A stretch of DNA of 64,000 nt. Source: Candidatus Nitrospira nitrosa (lineage in GTDB: Bacteria > Nitrospirota > Nitrospiria > Nitrospirales > Nitrospiraceae). The position numbers and the translations under genes were made by a program. The notes under the pieces were generated by a model. The model was given only the letters and a program-made list of their open reading frames with translations. It was not told the DNA's origin and did no database searches. Shown one piece after another: positions 8,540-16,226 of this stretch; within the stretch, counting starts at the first letter, position 1; each line of letters starts with the position of its first letter. Location: NCBI RefSeq assembly GCF_001458735.1, contig NZ_CZQA01000001.1, positions 1,612,001 to 1,676,000 of the forward strand. Direction: 5' to 3'.

Positions 8540-9265
8540 CTAGGCTGAGAACTTGCGCCGGGCGAGTCCTGCGAGGCCGATCAGGCCGCTACCGAACAGA
8601 TATACGGCAGCCGGTACAGGGACAGGCTGGGTAGCCAAGGTGGCCGCAAATCCGTGGAGTCCCGTCTGCCCGAGGGCAGATGACGGATTGCCTCCATAGT
8701 TGAGCGTATAAAGGCCGGGTGCCAGCACCCAAGATCTGGACACGGCATCTTGTCCGGTCCCGCTGTCTGTGCCGTTCGGCCCTCCGGCATTGGCCAGATG
8801 ATCGATGTAGGTCAGATTCGTGGCCCAACTGATGTTGCCCGTATTATTCCACGTGTGATTCGCCCCATCGGAGTTCACATCTTCGACTCCACTGTAGAGG
8901 CTAAAAGCGGGAAACAATTGACTGGGGCTGGGCGGATCGGCCCGGCCTAATTCCAAGGTCAAGAGTGTGGGTCCGCTCATGCCCGTGAGATCTAAAAGAG
9001 TCCAGTTAGACGTATGGGTCCAGCCTTTTGCGCCGACTGGATTGCCCGGTTCTGCCCAACTCTTGGCTCCAACGTCTCCGTGGTAATGGGCAAGGTCGAA
9101 TTCTCCTCCCATGACGACTTCCCATTCGTAGGTCAGTCCGGATTGGTGACCGGCTGGATTTTGCGTGACGGTCGAAGCGAGAGCCGGAACAATTCCGGCC
9201 AACCACAGGCCCACCGCAGCGGCGATCATAAGTAGGGAGCGCTTTCGTTTAGCAACTGGTTTCAT
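8540..9265 (-). CDS. VPLPA-CTERM protein, tandem paralogue 1
   Basis: A 241-residue secreted protein. The signal peptide (IAAAVGLWLAGIVPALAS) is nearly the same as in the next two genes, and the mature part shares YEWEVVMGG, VGAKSWAEPGNP, GWTHTSNWTLLDLTG, FSLYSGVEDVNSDGANHTWN, HLANAGGPNGT and LAPGLYTLNYGGNPS. The tail is VPVPAAVYLFGSGLIGLAGL plus ARRKFSA. The NWTLLDL, LxLxRA and PGLYTLxxGGNP blocks suggest a small beta-sandwich (pre-peptidase C-terminal-like) domain, but I cannot confirm a family. First of three adjacent duplicates with the same promoter spacing. ATG 9265 follows AAGGAGTGTCTAT. Confidence 0.87.
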   Translation of the reverse strand: MKPVAKRKRSLLMIAAAVGLWLAGIVPALASTVTQNPAGHQSGLTYEWEVVMGGEFDLAHYHGDVGAKSWAEPGNPVGAKGWTHTSNWTLLDLTGMSGPTLLTLELGRADPPSPSQLFPAFSLYSGVEDVNSDGANHTWNNTGNISWATNLTYIDHLANAGGPNGTDSGTGQDAVSRSWVLAPGLYTLNYGGNPSSALGQTGLHGFAATLATQPVPVPAAVYLFGSGLIGLAGLARRKFSA

Positions 9266-9357
9266 ATAGACACTCCTTGGTTAGAAAAAAAGTAGACTTC
9301 ATAAACAAATGAAACCACCACTCACTAGCGAGAACTTGTACCAGACCAACATTGCCG

Positions 9358-9397
9358 GATCTACCAATGGACCCTAGTCCGTGCTACAGATGTGACG
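9358..9397 (-). promoter_or_regulatory. motif 1 promoter of paralogue 1
   Basis: Minus-strand CGTCACA, TC, TGTAGCA (9382-9397), then 16 bp, then GGTAGATC (9358-9365). TAGCAC and TAGATC sit 17 bp apart, like -35 and -10 hexamers. The box edge is 117 bp from the start codon, within 4 bp of three neighbours. Confidence 0.75.
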
Positions 9398-9626
9398 GAA
9401 AATTGTGTGAGAGGACGGAAAAGAAGTTTGGAGCGGAGATTCCATTGTGGATTGGGATCTGATCGGATTCGGTTCGATCTGTCAGAACCGCTCTATTTCA
9501 AATCGAAGCCAGTTCGGATTACACGAGTTCTAACAACCGTACGCACAATTGGGGAATAGCATGAGACGGTAACGCATCGAGCTGGAGGCGAGTCAGAAAT
9601 CCTGGGTCGAACAATCTGAAAACACG

Positions 9627-9667
9627 AAGGGGAGAGTGTTTAGGATGGGCCCGAACACTCTCCCCTT
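9627..9667. terminator. 14-bp stem-loop after paralogue 2
   Basis: AAGGGGAGAGTGTT (9627-9640) is the exact inverse complement of AACACTCTCCCCTT (9654-9667), with a 13-nt loop. It lies downstream of the minus-strand stop at 9726. Confidence 0.75.
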
Positions 9668-9725
9668 GCCTGGCGGGTGTAGTCAGTCGTCGGTAAAAAA
9701 GTACGACTACCCTTCTGTACCAGGC

Positions 9726-10439
9726 TTAAGCCGAGAACTTGCGTCTTGCGAGTCCGACAAGTCCGATCAACCCACTGCCGAACAAGTAGGCGGCGGCCGG
9801 AACTGGCACAGGAGCGGTCGTCAACGTCGCAGTAAAGGCATGTGTCCCTGTTTGGCCAAGGGAAAGGGCGGGATTACCCCCGAAGTTAATGGTGTACAGA
9901 CCTGGCGCCAGCACCCAGTTATCAGAGACTGATGTGAGACCTGTGCCGTTGCCTGTCCCGATGGGTCCGCCGGCATTGGCAAGGTGGTAGGTATAGGCAA
10001 GATTCGGGGCCCAGCTGATGGCGCCGGTATTGTTGAACGTATGATTGGATGCATCGGAGTTTACATCCTCTACCCCGGCGTAGACGCTGAAGGCTGGAAA
10101 CAGGGACCCGGTGGCCCCTCGGCCCAGCGTGACCGTCACAAGCTGGGTACCGCTTGCACCCGTGAGGTCCAGCACGGTCCAGTTCGAGGTATGGGTCCAA
10201 CCTGGCGTAGGATCGGGGTTTCCAGGTTCCGCCCAGCTCTTGGCGCCGACCGCTCCGGAATAGGTGGCAGAATCATTGTCGCCCATGACCACTTCCCACT
10301 CGTAACTGATTCCGGATTGGTGACCAGCCGGATTTGCCGTGACTGTCGAGGCGTGAGACGGTGCGACCCCGGCCAGCCACAGTCCCACCGCAGCGGCGAT
10401 CAAGCCAAGAGACCTCGTTCTTGTCGTAATAGGGTTCAT
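9726..10439 (-). CDS. VPLPA-CTERM protein, tandem paralogue 2
   Basis: A 237-residue secreted protein, the closest relative of 8540-9265: the same AAAVGLWLAGVAPSHAST signal peptide end, NPAGHQSGISYEWEVVMGDN, VGAKSWAEPGNP, TPGWTHTSNWTVLDLTGASG, VYAGVEDVNSDASNHTFNNT, YHLANAGGPIGTGNGTG and LAPGLYTINFGGNPA. It ends VPVPAAAYLFGSGLIGLVGL with ARRKFSA. The high identity and shared leader end (TAACCAAGGAGTGTC before ATG) indicate recent tandem duplication. Function unknown; expected to be a surface or EPS-matrix protein processed by XrtD. Confidence 0.87.
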   Translation of the reverse strand: MNPITTRTRSLGLIAAAVGLWLAGVAPSHASTVTANPAGHQSGISYEWEVVMGDNDSATYSGAVGAKSWAEPGNPDPTPGWTHTSNWTVLDLTGASGTQLVTVTLGRGATGSLFPAFSVYAGVEDVNSDASNHTFNNTGAISWAPNLAYTYHLANAGGPIGTGNGTGLTSVSDNWVLAPGLYTINFGGNPALSLGQTGTHAFTATLTTAPVPVPAAAYLFGSGLIGLVGLARRKFSA

Positions 10440-10470
10440 ACAGACACTCCTTGGTTAAAGATTGAGTGAT

Positions 10471-10518
10471 ACAACAGATGCTGAGGAACTGACCCTCATA
10501 CTTACATCTGTAGTTGAT
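10471..10518 (-). repeat. inverted half-boxes in the paralogue 2 leader
   Basis: Within the leader, ACAACAGATGC and ACATCTGTAG form a 7-bp stem (ACAGATG/CATCTGT). Both arms resemble the heptamer core of motif 1. They may be an extra regulator site or an mRNA hairpin. Confidence 0.35.
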
Positions 10519-10529
10519 CGCGTGGGTCA

Positions 10530-10569
10530 GATCTACCGATTGAATCTCACCCGTGCTACAGATGTGACG
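10530..10569 (-). promoter_or_regulatory. motif 1 promoter of paralogue 2
   Basis: Minus-strand CGTCACA, TC, TGTAGCA (10554-10569), 16 bp, then GGTAGATC (10530-10537). Identical in both boxes and spacing to the promoter at 9358-9397, although the spacer sequence differs. Confidence 0.75.
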
Positions 10570-10689
10570 GAAAGTACTTGAATCCTACTGGATCGTAACG
10601 GGTCTGGTCTGGTTCAATGGGGGACGGGTACAAGGTTCGTCAAGAAGGGGAAGGGACAAGCTGTGGAATCGATCGGCAGCCGATGCAGA

Positions 10690-10731
10690 GAGCGGAGAGC
10701 CATCCAGACTGATCTGAACGACTCTCCGCTC
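10690..10731. terminator. 10-bp stem-loop after paralogue 3
   Basis: GAGCGGAGAG (10690-10699) pairs with CTCTCCGCTC (10722-10731). It lies 8 bp after the minus-strand stop. The stem and part of the loop (CAGACTGA) recur at 11782-11823. Confidence 0.7.
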
Positions 10732-10738
10732 CGTAAAT

Positions 10739-11452
10739 TTAGGCTGAGAACTTGCGTCTGGCGAGTCCCGCGAGACCGATGAGGCCGCTACCGAACAGCC
10801 ACACAGCTGCGGGAACCGGCACCGTTGAAAGCGTGGCCTGATAGGCAACTGCACTACCGGGAGTCCCGGCAGGAGGATTACCGCCGAAGACCAGGCTGTA
10901 CAGCCCCGGTCCAAGTGAAAAGGTCCTGGTAATTGAGGAATCGGTGCCAGAAGCCGTAGCGTTGCCGATATAGTTCAGCGAGGAGGAGTCATATCCTGCG
11001 CCTTGTGTGCTCCAATCAAAATTTCCGGCATTATTGTACGTGTGGTACCCACCAGGAGTGCCATTGTCGGTTTGTTGGTGGCCACTCCAAAGCGTGAAGG
11101 CGGGCACCAAGGTGCTGCCGTTCGCCGCGAGGGTGATGGTGAGGTCGGCCGCTTCCGTCAATGTCAACGCGGTCCAGTTCGACGTGTGAGTCCAGCCCGT
11201 GCCGATGGGATCGCCCGCATTGATCGGATCGCTCCAACTCAGCGAGCCAACAGTGCCGGCATAGTTGGGGGTCGAGCCGGCGGTAGTGTCGTAGCCGCTC
11301 ATATTGACGGTCCACTGATAACCGATACCGCCGGTGACGGAGTCCCCTGCGGTCACCGTTGCGGCGTAAGACGGAGCGACCCCGCCCAGCCACAGTCCCA
11401 CTGCGGCAGCGATCAAGCCGAGCGACTGCTTGCTCGATACAAAGTGTTTCAT
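10739..11452 (-). CDS. VPLPA-CTERM protein, tandem paralogue 3
   Basis: A 237-residue secreted protein, a more diverged third copy: IAAAVGLWLGGVAPSYAATV signal region, YQWTVNMSGYDTTAG, GTGWTHTSNWTALTLTEAAD, NAGNFDWST, NYIGNATASGTDSSITRTFS and LGPGLYSLVFGGNPPAG. The tail is VPVPAAVWLFGSGLIGLAGL plus ARRKFSA. It carries the same promoter geometry and the same AACCAAGGAGTGTCC ribosome site as copies 1 and 2. The lower identity in the middle and conserved ends suggest an older duplication with sequence homogenisation at the tail. Confidence 0.86.
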   Translation of the reverse strand: MKHFVSSKQSLGLIAAAVGLWLGGVAPSYAATVTAGDSVTGGIGYQWTVNMSGYDTTAGSTPNYAGTVGSLSWSDPINAGDPIGTGWTHTSNWTALTLTEAADLTITLAANGSTLVPAFTLWSGHQQTDNGTPGGYHTYNNAGNFDWSTQGAGYDSSSLNYIGNATASGTDSSITRTFSLGPGLYSLVFGGNPPAGTPGSAVAYQATLSTVPVPAAVWLFGSGLIGLAGLARRKFSA

Positions 11453-11540
11453 ACGGACACTCCTTGGTTAGGGAAGATTGAAGCAAATCGTGTGAGAGCC
11501 AGCCCTCACGCGGGCTAAAAATATCAAAGCAAGACTCGTT

Positions 11541-11580
11541 GAGCTACCAGTCGAAACCAACACCTGCTACAAATGTGACG
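11541..11580 (-). promoter_or_regulatory. motif 1 promoter of paralogue 3
   Basis: Minus-strand CGTCACA, TT, TGTAGCA (11565-11580), 16 bp, then GGTAGCTC (11541-11548). The box edge is 113 bp from ATG 11452. Confidence 0.72.
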
Positions 11581-11781
11581 AAAAAGTTGTCCAGAAACCA
11601 CAAGTCCGACTCGCGAAGCAGGAGATAGATTGGTGCCGGGTTCATGACAAGGGATTGAGTCGTCCTGAATTCTTGTCGCATTCATCGGGGGTTCAGTGGA
11701 GATAGATCGTAGGTTTTGCCAAGAAGCGAGAAGAAACAAGTTCTGGGAGTGCTGCTTCCCGGGATGACTGTCAAGGCACGG

Positions 11782-11823
11782 AGCGGAGAGCCACTCAGAC
11801 TGAAGCCCGAATGACTCTCCGCT
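11782..11823. terminator. 9-bp stem-loop after 11839-12612
   Basis: AGCGGAGAG (11782-11790) pairs with CTCTCCGCT (11815-11823), extended by CCA/TGA contacts. It is a relative of the stem-loop at 10690-10731, so the terminator was duplicated or homogenised with the genes. Confidence 0.65.
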
Positions 11824-11838
11824 GCGCGTTGCAAAAAA

Positions 11839-12612
11839 CTAGTGCGAGAACTTGCGCCTCGCCAGCCCGATGAGTCCGACTAGTCCGCTGCCGAACAGAT
11901 AGACTGCGGCCGGGACCGGCACTGGAGAGACCGTGATGGTGTTTCCGTCAAGCGCAAAATTCAGCGTGTCGGAGCGGAACGTGATGCGGTAGTCCGCATG
12001 GTCGGTAATCCCTCCGACGAATCCGGTGGGTGGGCTGAAGTTGTCGTTGGTGTTGATGCCGCCCGCTGCCTCAGCCGGATCCAATCGAAAGTCCGCCATC
12101 AGCAGGCGATAGTTGCCTGGCGCGGCGGTCACGCTGTAGGCCGGATCGCGTCGGAAGTGGATGGACCCGTCCGTCTCGCCTTCGGCTTGTGTCAGACTTG
12201 TCACCGTCACCGGGCTCGTCAACGCCGTGAGCCCGTTCTGGTAGACGGGTGTATTGTTGTTGATATCGTCCGCGCGCACCAAGGCGTCAGCCGCCACCAG
12301 GGGTGAACCGGTGTTCTGGTAGAAATAGGTGTCGGTATCCAGCCAAGTGAGCTCGCCGTCGCCGTTCAGATCTGACGAGAAATAGCCGGCTGTCGCGACG
12401 TTGCTCTGGGAGGCTTCGTAGGCGAGGACGTCGACCGTAAAATTTCCACCCGTTGGGATATCGATATTCCAGGTATCAAATGTGGTACCGAGCAGCGGTC
12501 CTGTCGTGAGCCGATTGAGGGTGCCCGTCACCTCAAGTGTATTCGCAGCACCAAGAGACGGGACGGAAAGGATCAGCGCCGTAAGCGCCAAGAAACACGA
12601 ATGTGTTCGCAT
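11839..12612 (-). CDS. VPLPA-CTERM sorting domain protein, unknown function
   Basis: A 257-residue secreted protein: signal peptide (MRTHSCFLALTALILSVPSL), mature part with DTWNIDIPTGGNFTVDVLAY, DLNGDGELTWLDTDTYFYQN (possibly an EF-hand-like Asp-rich calcium loop) and PGNYRLLMADFRLDPAEAAG, then VPVPAAVYLFGSGLVGLIGL and ARRKFSH. The DVLAYE and YRLLMADF blocks resemble secreted pre-peptidase-like domains. A GTG at 12618 opens the frame, but AGGAGG is 7 bases before ATG 12612 and would be too close to the GTG. The C-terminal 31 residues are the template recognised in the pseudogene at 2063-2275. Confidence 0.85.
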   Translation of the reverse strand: MRTHSCFLALTALILSVPSLGAANTLEVTGTLNRLTTGPLLGTTFDTWNIDIPTGGNFTVDVLAYEASQSNVATAGYFSSDLNGDGELTWLDTDTYFYQNTGSPLVAADALVRADDINNNTPVYQNGLTALTSPVTVTSLTQAEGETDGSIHFRRDPAYSVTAAPGNYRLLMADFRLDPAEAAGGINTNDNFSPPTGFVGGITDHADYRITFRSDTLNFALDGNTITVSPVPVPAAVYLFGSGLVGLIGLARRKFSH

Positions 12613-12700
12613 GAACACACCTCCTAGTTAGAGCTGACTATGGAAATACCTATGAAGACCAGAGTGCATGCCAGGGGGTTGTACCAGGGAGACCTTAGAG

Positions 12701-12740
12701 TATCTACTGATCCAATCCCATGCGTGCAACAGTTATGACA
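12701..12740 (-). promoter_or_regulatory. motif 1 promoter of 11839-12612
   Basis: Minus-strand TGTCATA, AC, TGTTGCA (12725-12740), 16 bp, then AGTAGATA (12701-12708). TTGCAC and TAGATA are 17 bp apart. The box edge is 113 bp from ATG 12612, which supports the choice of that start. Confidence 0.72.
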
Positions 12741-12890
12741 AAAAGATTTTCCCCGCGCCGTTGAGGCCAGTTCGTAGCCGTGGAGCGACTCCGCTCGCGC
12801 GATGACTCCTCCAATGTGGCCTAAGGTCGACCTTGATGAACCGCTGCCAGCGGCGGATCACCTCCTCTATGGTCGTAATCTCTCGATGTA

Positions 12891-12919
12891 TTGACTGTGT
12901 AAACAGTCATAACCATGAT
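12891..12919 (+). promoter_or_regulatory. promoter and palindromic operator of the antitoxin gene
   Basis: TGACTGT and ACAGTCA (12892-12898 and 12903-12909) form a perfect palindrome around GTAA. It overlaps a -35-like TTGACT (12891-12896) followed after 17 bp by a -10-like CATGAT. Antitoxins of the Phd/YefM class usually repress their own promoter at such sites, so autoregulation is likely. Confidence 0.55.
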
Positions 12920-12959
12920 ACTTGTGAAAGATACATGGTTTCGAAAGGTAGGGCGCAAC

Positions 12960-13232
12960 ATGATAGAAACGGTATCAACGTTGGAGATCCGTCAACGGCT
13001 TGGAGATCTGCCGAATCGGATAGCACTATGGCACGATAAATTCGTGATCGAGTGCAAGGGAAAGCCGTTGGCGGCGAGGATTCCCCTCGAACAGCTCGAG
13101 CAAATGCAGGAAGCGGCGCGATTGTACTTGCTGTCGGTTCTTGATCGGAAACCGAAAACGATCGCTCAGGGGCTGGCCGATGAGCTGGCGAATGAAGCCA
13201 AACATCGAACTCGTAAGGCGCGCCGGAAGTGA
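12960..13232 (+). CDS. Phd/YefM-type antitoxin, orphan
   Basis: A 90-residue protein starting MIETVSTLEIRQRLGDLPNR, then WHDKFVIECKGKPLAARIP and a helical, Lys/Arg-rich C-terminus. The start pattern (T-S-x-E-x-R-x-x-G-x-L-x-N-R) is typical of Phd/YefM antitoxins, which bind their own promoter through the N-terminal fold and neutralise a toxin through the C-terminus. The frame opens at 12915, but ATG 12960 matches the family start and has a GGTAGGG-type site. No toxin gene follows within 70 bp; the next gene is convergent. It is therefore an orphan, or a domesticated repressor. Confidence 0.65.
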   Translation: MIETVSTLEIRQRLGDLPNRIALWHDKFVIECKGKPLAARIPLEQLEQMQEAARLYLLSVLDRKPKTIAQGLADELANEAKHRTRKARRK

Positions 13233-13305
13233 AATGTGACACGATTCACTTCCGGCAGTGATCTGGATTAACCTTGTTTCAGCCAGCCATCTCGGTCAGT
13301 GTTCT

Positions 13306-15327
13306 TCAATGCGGCCCGAACACACCCTCAAGGAATCCCGGCAGCGGTGGCCCACCGGCTGCGCCGGTCATTGGGATTTCCAACAGGTCGTCCTTCGCAA
13401 ATCCTGGCTTGCCTCGTTCGACCTGGCGGTGATCACCTGGATGTCCGTTTGGTACGAATAGTTGCGGGTGGTCGAACGGTGCCGCGGCAATGCGCACCCG
13501 CTCATCCGTGAGCGCTTCAAGCCAAGCCACGACGGCATCAGCCTCGTCGGACGTCATGTTGGCAACCCCCAACGGCTCGATCGGCGTGCCATCCCGTTGC
13601 GTGATCGGCGAGACATTCCCTCCACGGCTGTAGAGCAGCACGGCCTCGCGCAGCGATGGAGTGTCGCCGTTATGAAAATAGGGAGCAGTCAGCGCGACAT
13701 TGCGTAGCGAGGGCACCTTGAACGCCCCTTCGAGACCGAATCCCTTTGTCACGACCGCGCCGTCGAAGCTGGCGGGAAGCGAGCCAGGGAACAGGCGCTT
13801 GCTGTGAGAGAGCGGGCCGAAGGCATCGTTCGCTCCCACCCCCAAATCGTCATCGGTAGGTCGAAGGCCGATGTTGTTGAAGCCTTTATCTATAACGTTG
13901 CCGTCGCGGTTGCGCACCGGGCCGTTGGCGGCTAAGCCGATGCGGCGAACCGAGGCATCCGTGAGTTCGGCGCTCTCATGACAATTGCTGCAGCGCAGAT
14001 TATTGGCACCTCTGGTCCGGTCGTTGAACAGGTGAGCGCCAAAGAGGGCAAAGCGACTGATGTAAACCGGATTGGTATTTGTCCAGGGATTGAGTGCCGC
14101 ATCGGAGGCACTCGGATGCTCTCGGCGGAAGCGGTCCCAGGGGGTATCATCGGAGACGAGTGTGGCTTCATAGAGCTGGACGGACAAACCGAAGAAAAGC
14201 GCAAAATTATATTCGAGGAGGGAAAACTCGTCGGTGTTCCGATTCCGATCGCGTTGATCGACGATCGATACCGTCCCGTCCTCGGCTACCTGGACGAATT
14301 TCTCACTCTGCCAGTACTTCTCCTGGAACGCTGTCCGGATCATTTGGTTGTAGGAGTTCATCCGAAGGCCACGTTGCGGATACCGGCTGAGCGGTCCCAA
14401 GACGCTGTCCGATGGGTCGACCAGTTGTTGCTGAAGTGGGCGAGAGCCGTGGATGCGTCTGCCGAGGTGTCGACTGCGCTTGCCTTTGCGCAGATCACGC
14501 GCGATATCCTGCGCGGTCCGCCCAGGCTCAGCCATTTCGATCTCGCTGACGATCGGACCGACCGCCTGCGACGCGAGACTTGAGTTCACCAGGGCCACCG
14601 GGACTTCAACGAGGGTGCCGCCTACCGACGCCATCACGCGAGCCTCCGGGTCCCGGGCACCCAGTGGATTTACACCGTTGAAGAGGTTCTCCGCGCGACC
14701 GTCCCAGAATTGGCGATGATAGAAGACGGCGTTGATGATCGAAGGCGTGTTTCTCGGTTCGACGCGACGAGTCTTGAGTCGGCCGACTTGGTATCCCAAC
14801 GGATCCTGGCCTTGATTCAGAAACGGGATGCCTTGGGAACTGACGACATCATTACTATCGGAGCCTTGATCGAGCGCGCCGCGCTGTCCGGCTATCGCAA
14901 GGCGAGTGAGGGGAAACTCCGAACCGGTCAGTTGGTAGTTCGGTCCGCCCGTCTTGAACGTCAGGTCCTGCTGCGGCACATGCTTAAGGCCAGGCGAGAG
15001 TTGATTTTTCGAGCGCGGGTCCGCGCCTGCGCGAAAGTGGCAGCTGGCGCAGGCCTGCACCCCATCGCTGCCGATTTGCATGTCCCAGAAGAACGCCTTG
15101 CCCAAGGCGATCGCGGCCTGCTTATCCTTCACGTACTCCGCCAGGTCCTGATCGCTGGGGCCAGGCACCGGCACGCCTCGGAGGTCACCAGGCAGATTGG
15201 TTGAGTCACTGGTCGCTGGTGGATTGAGTACACGCGGAATCGTACCGTCACCGGTCAATGCGTAAAGAGTGGATGAACACAGAATTGACACGATGCCAAG
15301 ACCGATTGATAGCCGTCTGCTTGTCAT
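13306..15327 (-). CDS. di-haem cytochrome c peroxidase/MauG family protein
   Basis: A 673-residue periplasmic protein, paralogue of 4770-6644. It has a signal peptide (MTSRRLSIGLGIVSILCSST), haem site 1 CASCH (residues 93-97, context GKAFFWDMQIGSDGVQACAS) and haem site 2 CSNCH near residue 447 (context GANNLRCSNCHESAELTDAS). Late motifs GAFKVPSLRNVALTAPYFHN and a conserved C-terminal FDHPQLFVPNG are shared with its paralogue. GGAGGATTT precedes ATG 15327. The copies flank the VPLPA gene cluster on either side. A peroxidase or protein-oxidising activity is expected; the physiological substrate is not visible from sequence. Confidence 0.88.
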   Translation of the reverse strand: MTSRRLSIGLGIVSILCSSTLYALTGDGTIPRVLNPPATSDSTNLPGDLRGVPVPGPSDQDLAEYVKDKQAAIALGKAFFWDMQIGSDGVQACASCHFRAGADPRSKNQLSPGLKHVPQQDLTFKTGGPNYQLTGSEFPLTRLAIAGQRGALDQGSDSNDVVSSQGIPFLNQGQDPLGYQVGRLKTRRVEPRNTPSIINAVFYHRQFWDGRAENLFNGVNPLGARDPEARVMASVGGTLVEVPVALVNSSLASQAVGPIVSEIEMAEPGRTAQDIARDLRKGKRSRHLGRRIHGSRPLQQQLVDPSDSVLGPLSRYPQRGLRMNSYNQMIRTAFQEKYWQSEKFVQVAEDGTVSIVDQRDRNRNTDEFSLLEYNFALFFGLSVQLYEATLVSDDTPWDRFRREHPSASDAALNPWTNTNPVYISRFALFGAHLFNDRTRGANNLRCSNCHESAELTDASVRRIGLAANGPVRNRDGNVIDKGFNNIGLRPTDDDLGVGANDAFGPLSHSKRLFPGSLPASFDGAVVTKGFGLEGAFKVPSLRNVALTAPYFHNGDTPSLREAVLLYSRGGNVSPITQRDGTPIEPLGVANMTSDEADAVVAWLEALTDERVRIAAAPFDHPQLFVPNGHPGDHRQVERGKPGFAKDDLLEIPMTGAAGGPPLPGFLEGVFGPH

Positions 15328-15415
15328 AAATCCTCCAGCGTTCTCGGCCTCCTAAAACCTGTTCCAAAGCGGTTGTCCTCATCGGGTTTTCTGTCTGACG
15401 AACACCGAATGAAGA

Positions 15416-15841
15416 TTACTGTTTTACCCCGCTGGCCGTTCCCAAGGCGCCGAACGTATTCTCCCAACGGCCGACAAAAGATTTCTTGTCCCGGTGCAAT
15501 TGGAGCTCGAACGTGGACTTGAACGGAAGCGGCGTGAAGTCCATGGTCAGTTCCGCCGAACAATCTTCCTTCACGGTCGCCTCTCCGGTAAATTTAAGGC
15601 CGGTCAAGGGATTCCCTTGATCGTTTTTCAAGGAAAAGTCGCAGGTGCCTTCGGTTCGTCCATTCTCGATTGAAAACTTGCACACCCCGGTGTGCGGATT
15701 CTTCAGAACTTCGTTTTGATAAGAGACCCAGTTTCCTCGCAGGTCACGTTTCTGGCATCGGCCTTCCTCTTCAAAGAACGCCTGGGCCTGGCTGCAGAGG
15801 ATGAGCGACACGATGGTGGTAGAGAACAAGAGACGCTTCAT
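15416..15841 (-). CDS. small secreted protein in the motif 1 regulon
   Basis: A 141-residue exported protein: signal peptide (MKRLLFSTTIVSLILCSQAQ) then FFEEEGRCQKRDLRGNWVSY, CKFSIENGRTEGTCDFSL, TGEATVKEDCSAELTMDF and KSFVGRWENTFGALGTASGV. Four to five cysteines and a repeated beta pattern (GNW..., GRW...) suggest a small disulphide-stabilised beta-barrel, perhaps lipocalin-like, but no family is recognised. There is no VPLPA tail. AAAGGAG 7 bases before ATG 15841 sets the start; the longer frame has none. A triple heptamer array lies 92 bp upstream. Confidence 0.75.
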   Translation of the reverse strand: MKRLLFSTTIVSLILCSQAQAFFEEEGRCQKRDLRGNWVSYQNEVLKNPHTGVCKFSIENGRTEGTCDFSLKNDQGNPLTGLKFTGEATVKEDCSAELTMDFTPLPFKSTFELQLHRDKKSFVGRWENTFGALGTASGVKQ

Positions 15842-15932
15842 ACCAACACTCCTTTGACAATGTGCTTCAAGGATGATTCTTGAAAGGCGAGCAAATGGTA
15901 GCAGGGTCAAGAAATGGGACACCATACGCGAC

Positions 15933-15957
15933 TGCTACAGATGCAACAGATGTGAAG
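15933..15957 (-). promoter_or_regulatory. triple motif 1 heptamer array
   Basis: The minus strand reads CTTCACA, TC, TGTTGCA, TC, TGTAGCA: three heptamers at strict 9-bp spacing rather than two. It sits 92 bp before ATG 15841. A matching -10 block at the usual distance is not clear. Confidence 0.55.
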
Positions 15958-16226
15958 GAAAATGACGCGCGTTGTTTGGTGTCGCCTATTAATAATACGT
16001 ACAAAACAAGTTGGCAGAGGCTTTAAGGAGTAGAAGTAAAGGTATCCGCATGGATACTGCTTGGACAGGCTGGTGTTGCGGCGGGCTCATGGTCCATGGA
16101 TGTCGTGAAACGTCGCACGTGAAGGGTGCTGCTGCCAAAGCCTGTGAAGCGTATCCTGTTCCAGACTGCAGATGTTCCAGCTTTCATCAGTTACGCTTCA
16201 CGATTCACGAACGACGAGTGACGCAA
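15958..16226. other. intergenic region
   Basis: Between the motif 1 array and the zinc-ribbon gene's stop. It is AT-richer near 15985-16005. I see no gene with a ribosome site and family support. Confidence 0.4.

Noticed and set aside
9382-9397. Motif 1 as a CRP or LexA palindrome
   Set aside because: The halves are direct repeats (TGTYRCA twice), not inverted, with 9-bp period.
12855-12866. GGATCACCTCCT, identical to the usual 3' end of 16S rRNA
   Set aside because: The preceding sequence only loosely resembles 16S rRNA and no rRNA body or 23S gene follows. On the other strand it is simply a strong Shine-Dalgarno-like tract with no convincing gene.
15933-15957. Heptamer arrays as a possible CRISPR
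   Set aside because: Repeats are 7 bp with 2-bp gaps and only two or three copies, always upstream of genes; this is regulatory, not CRISPR.
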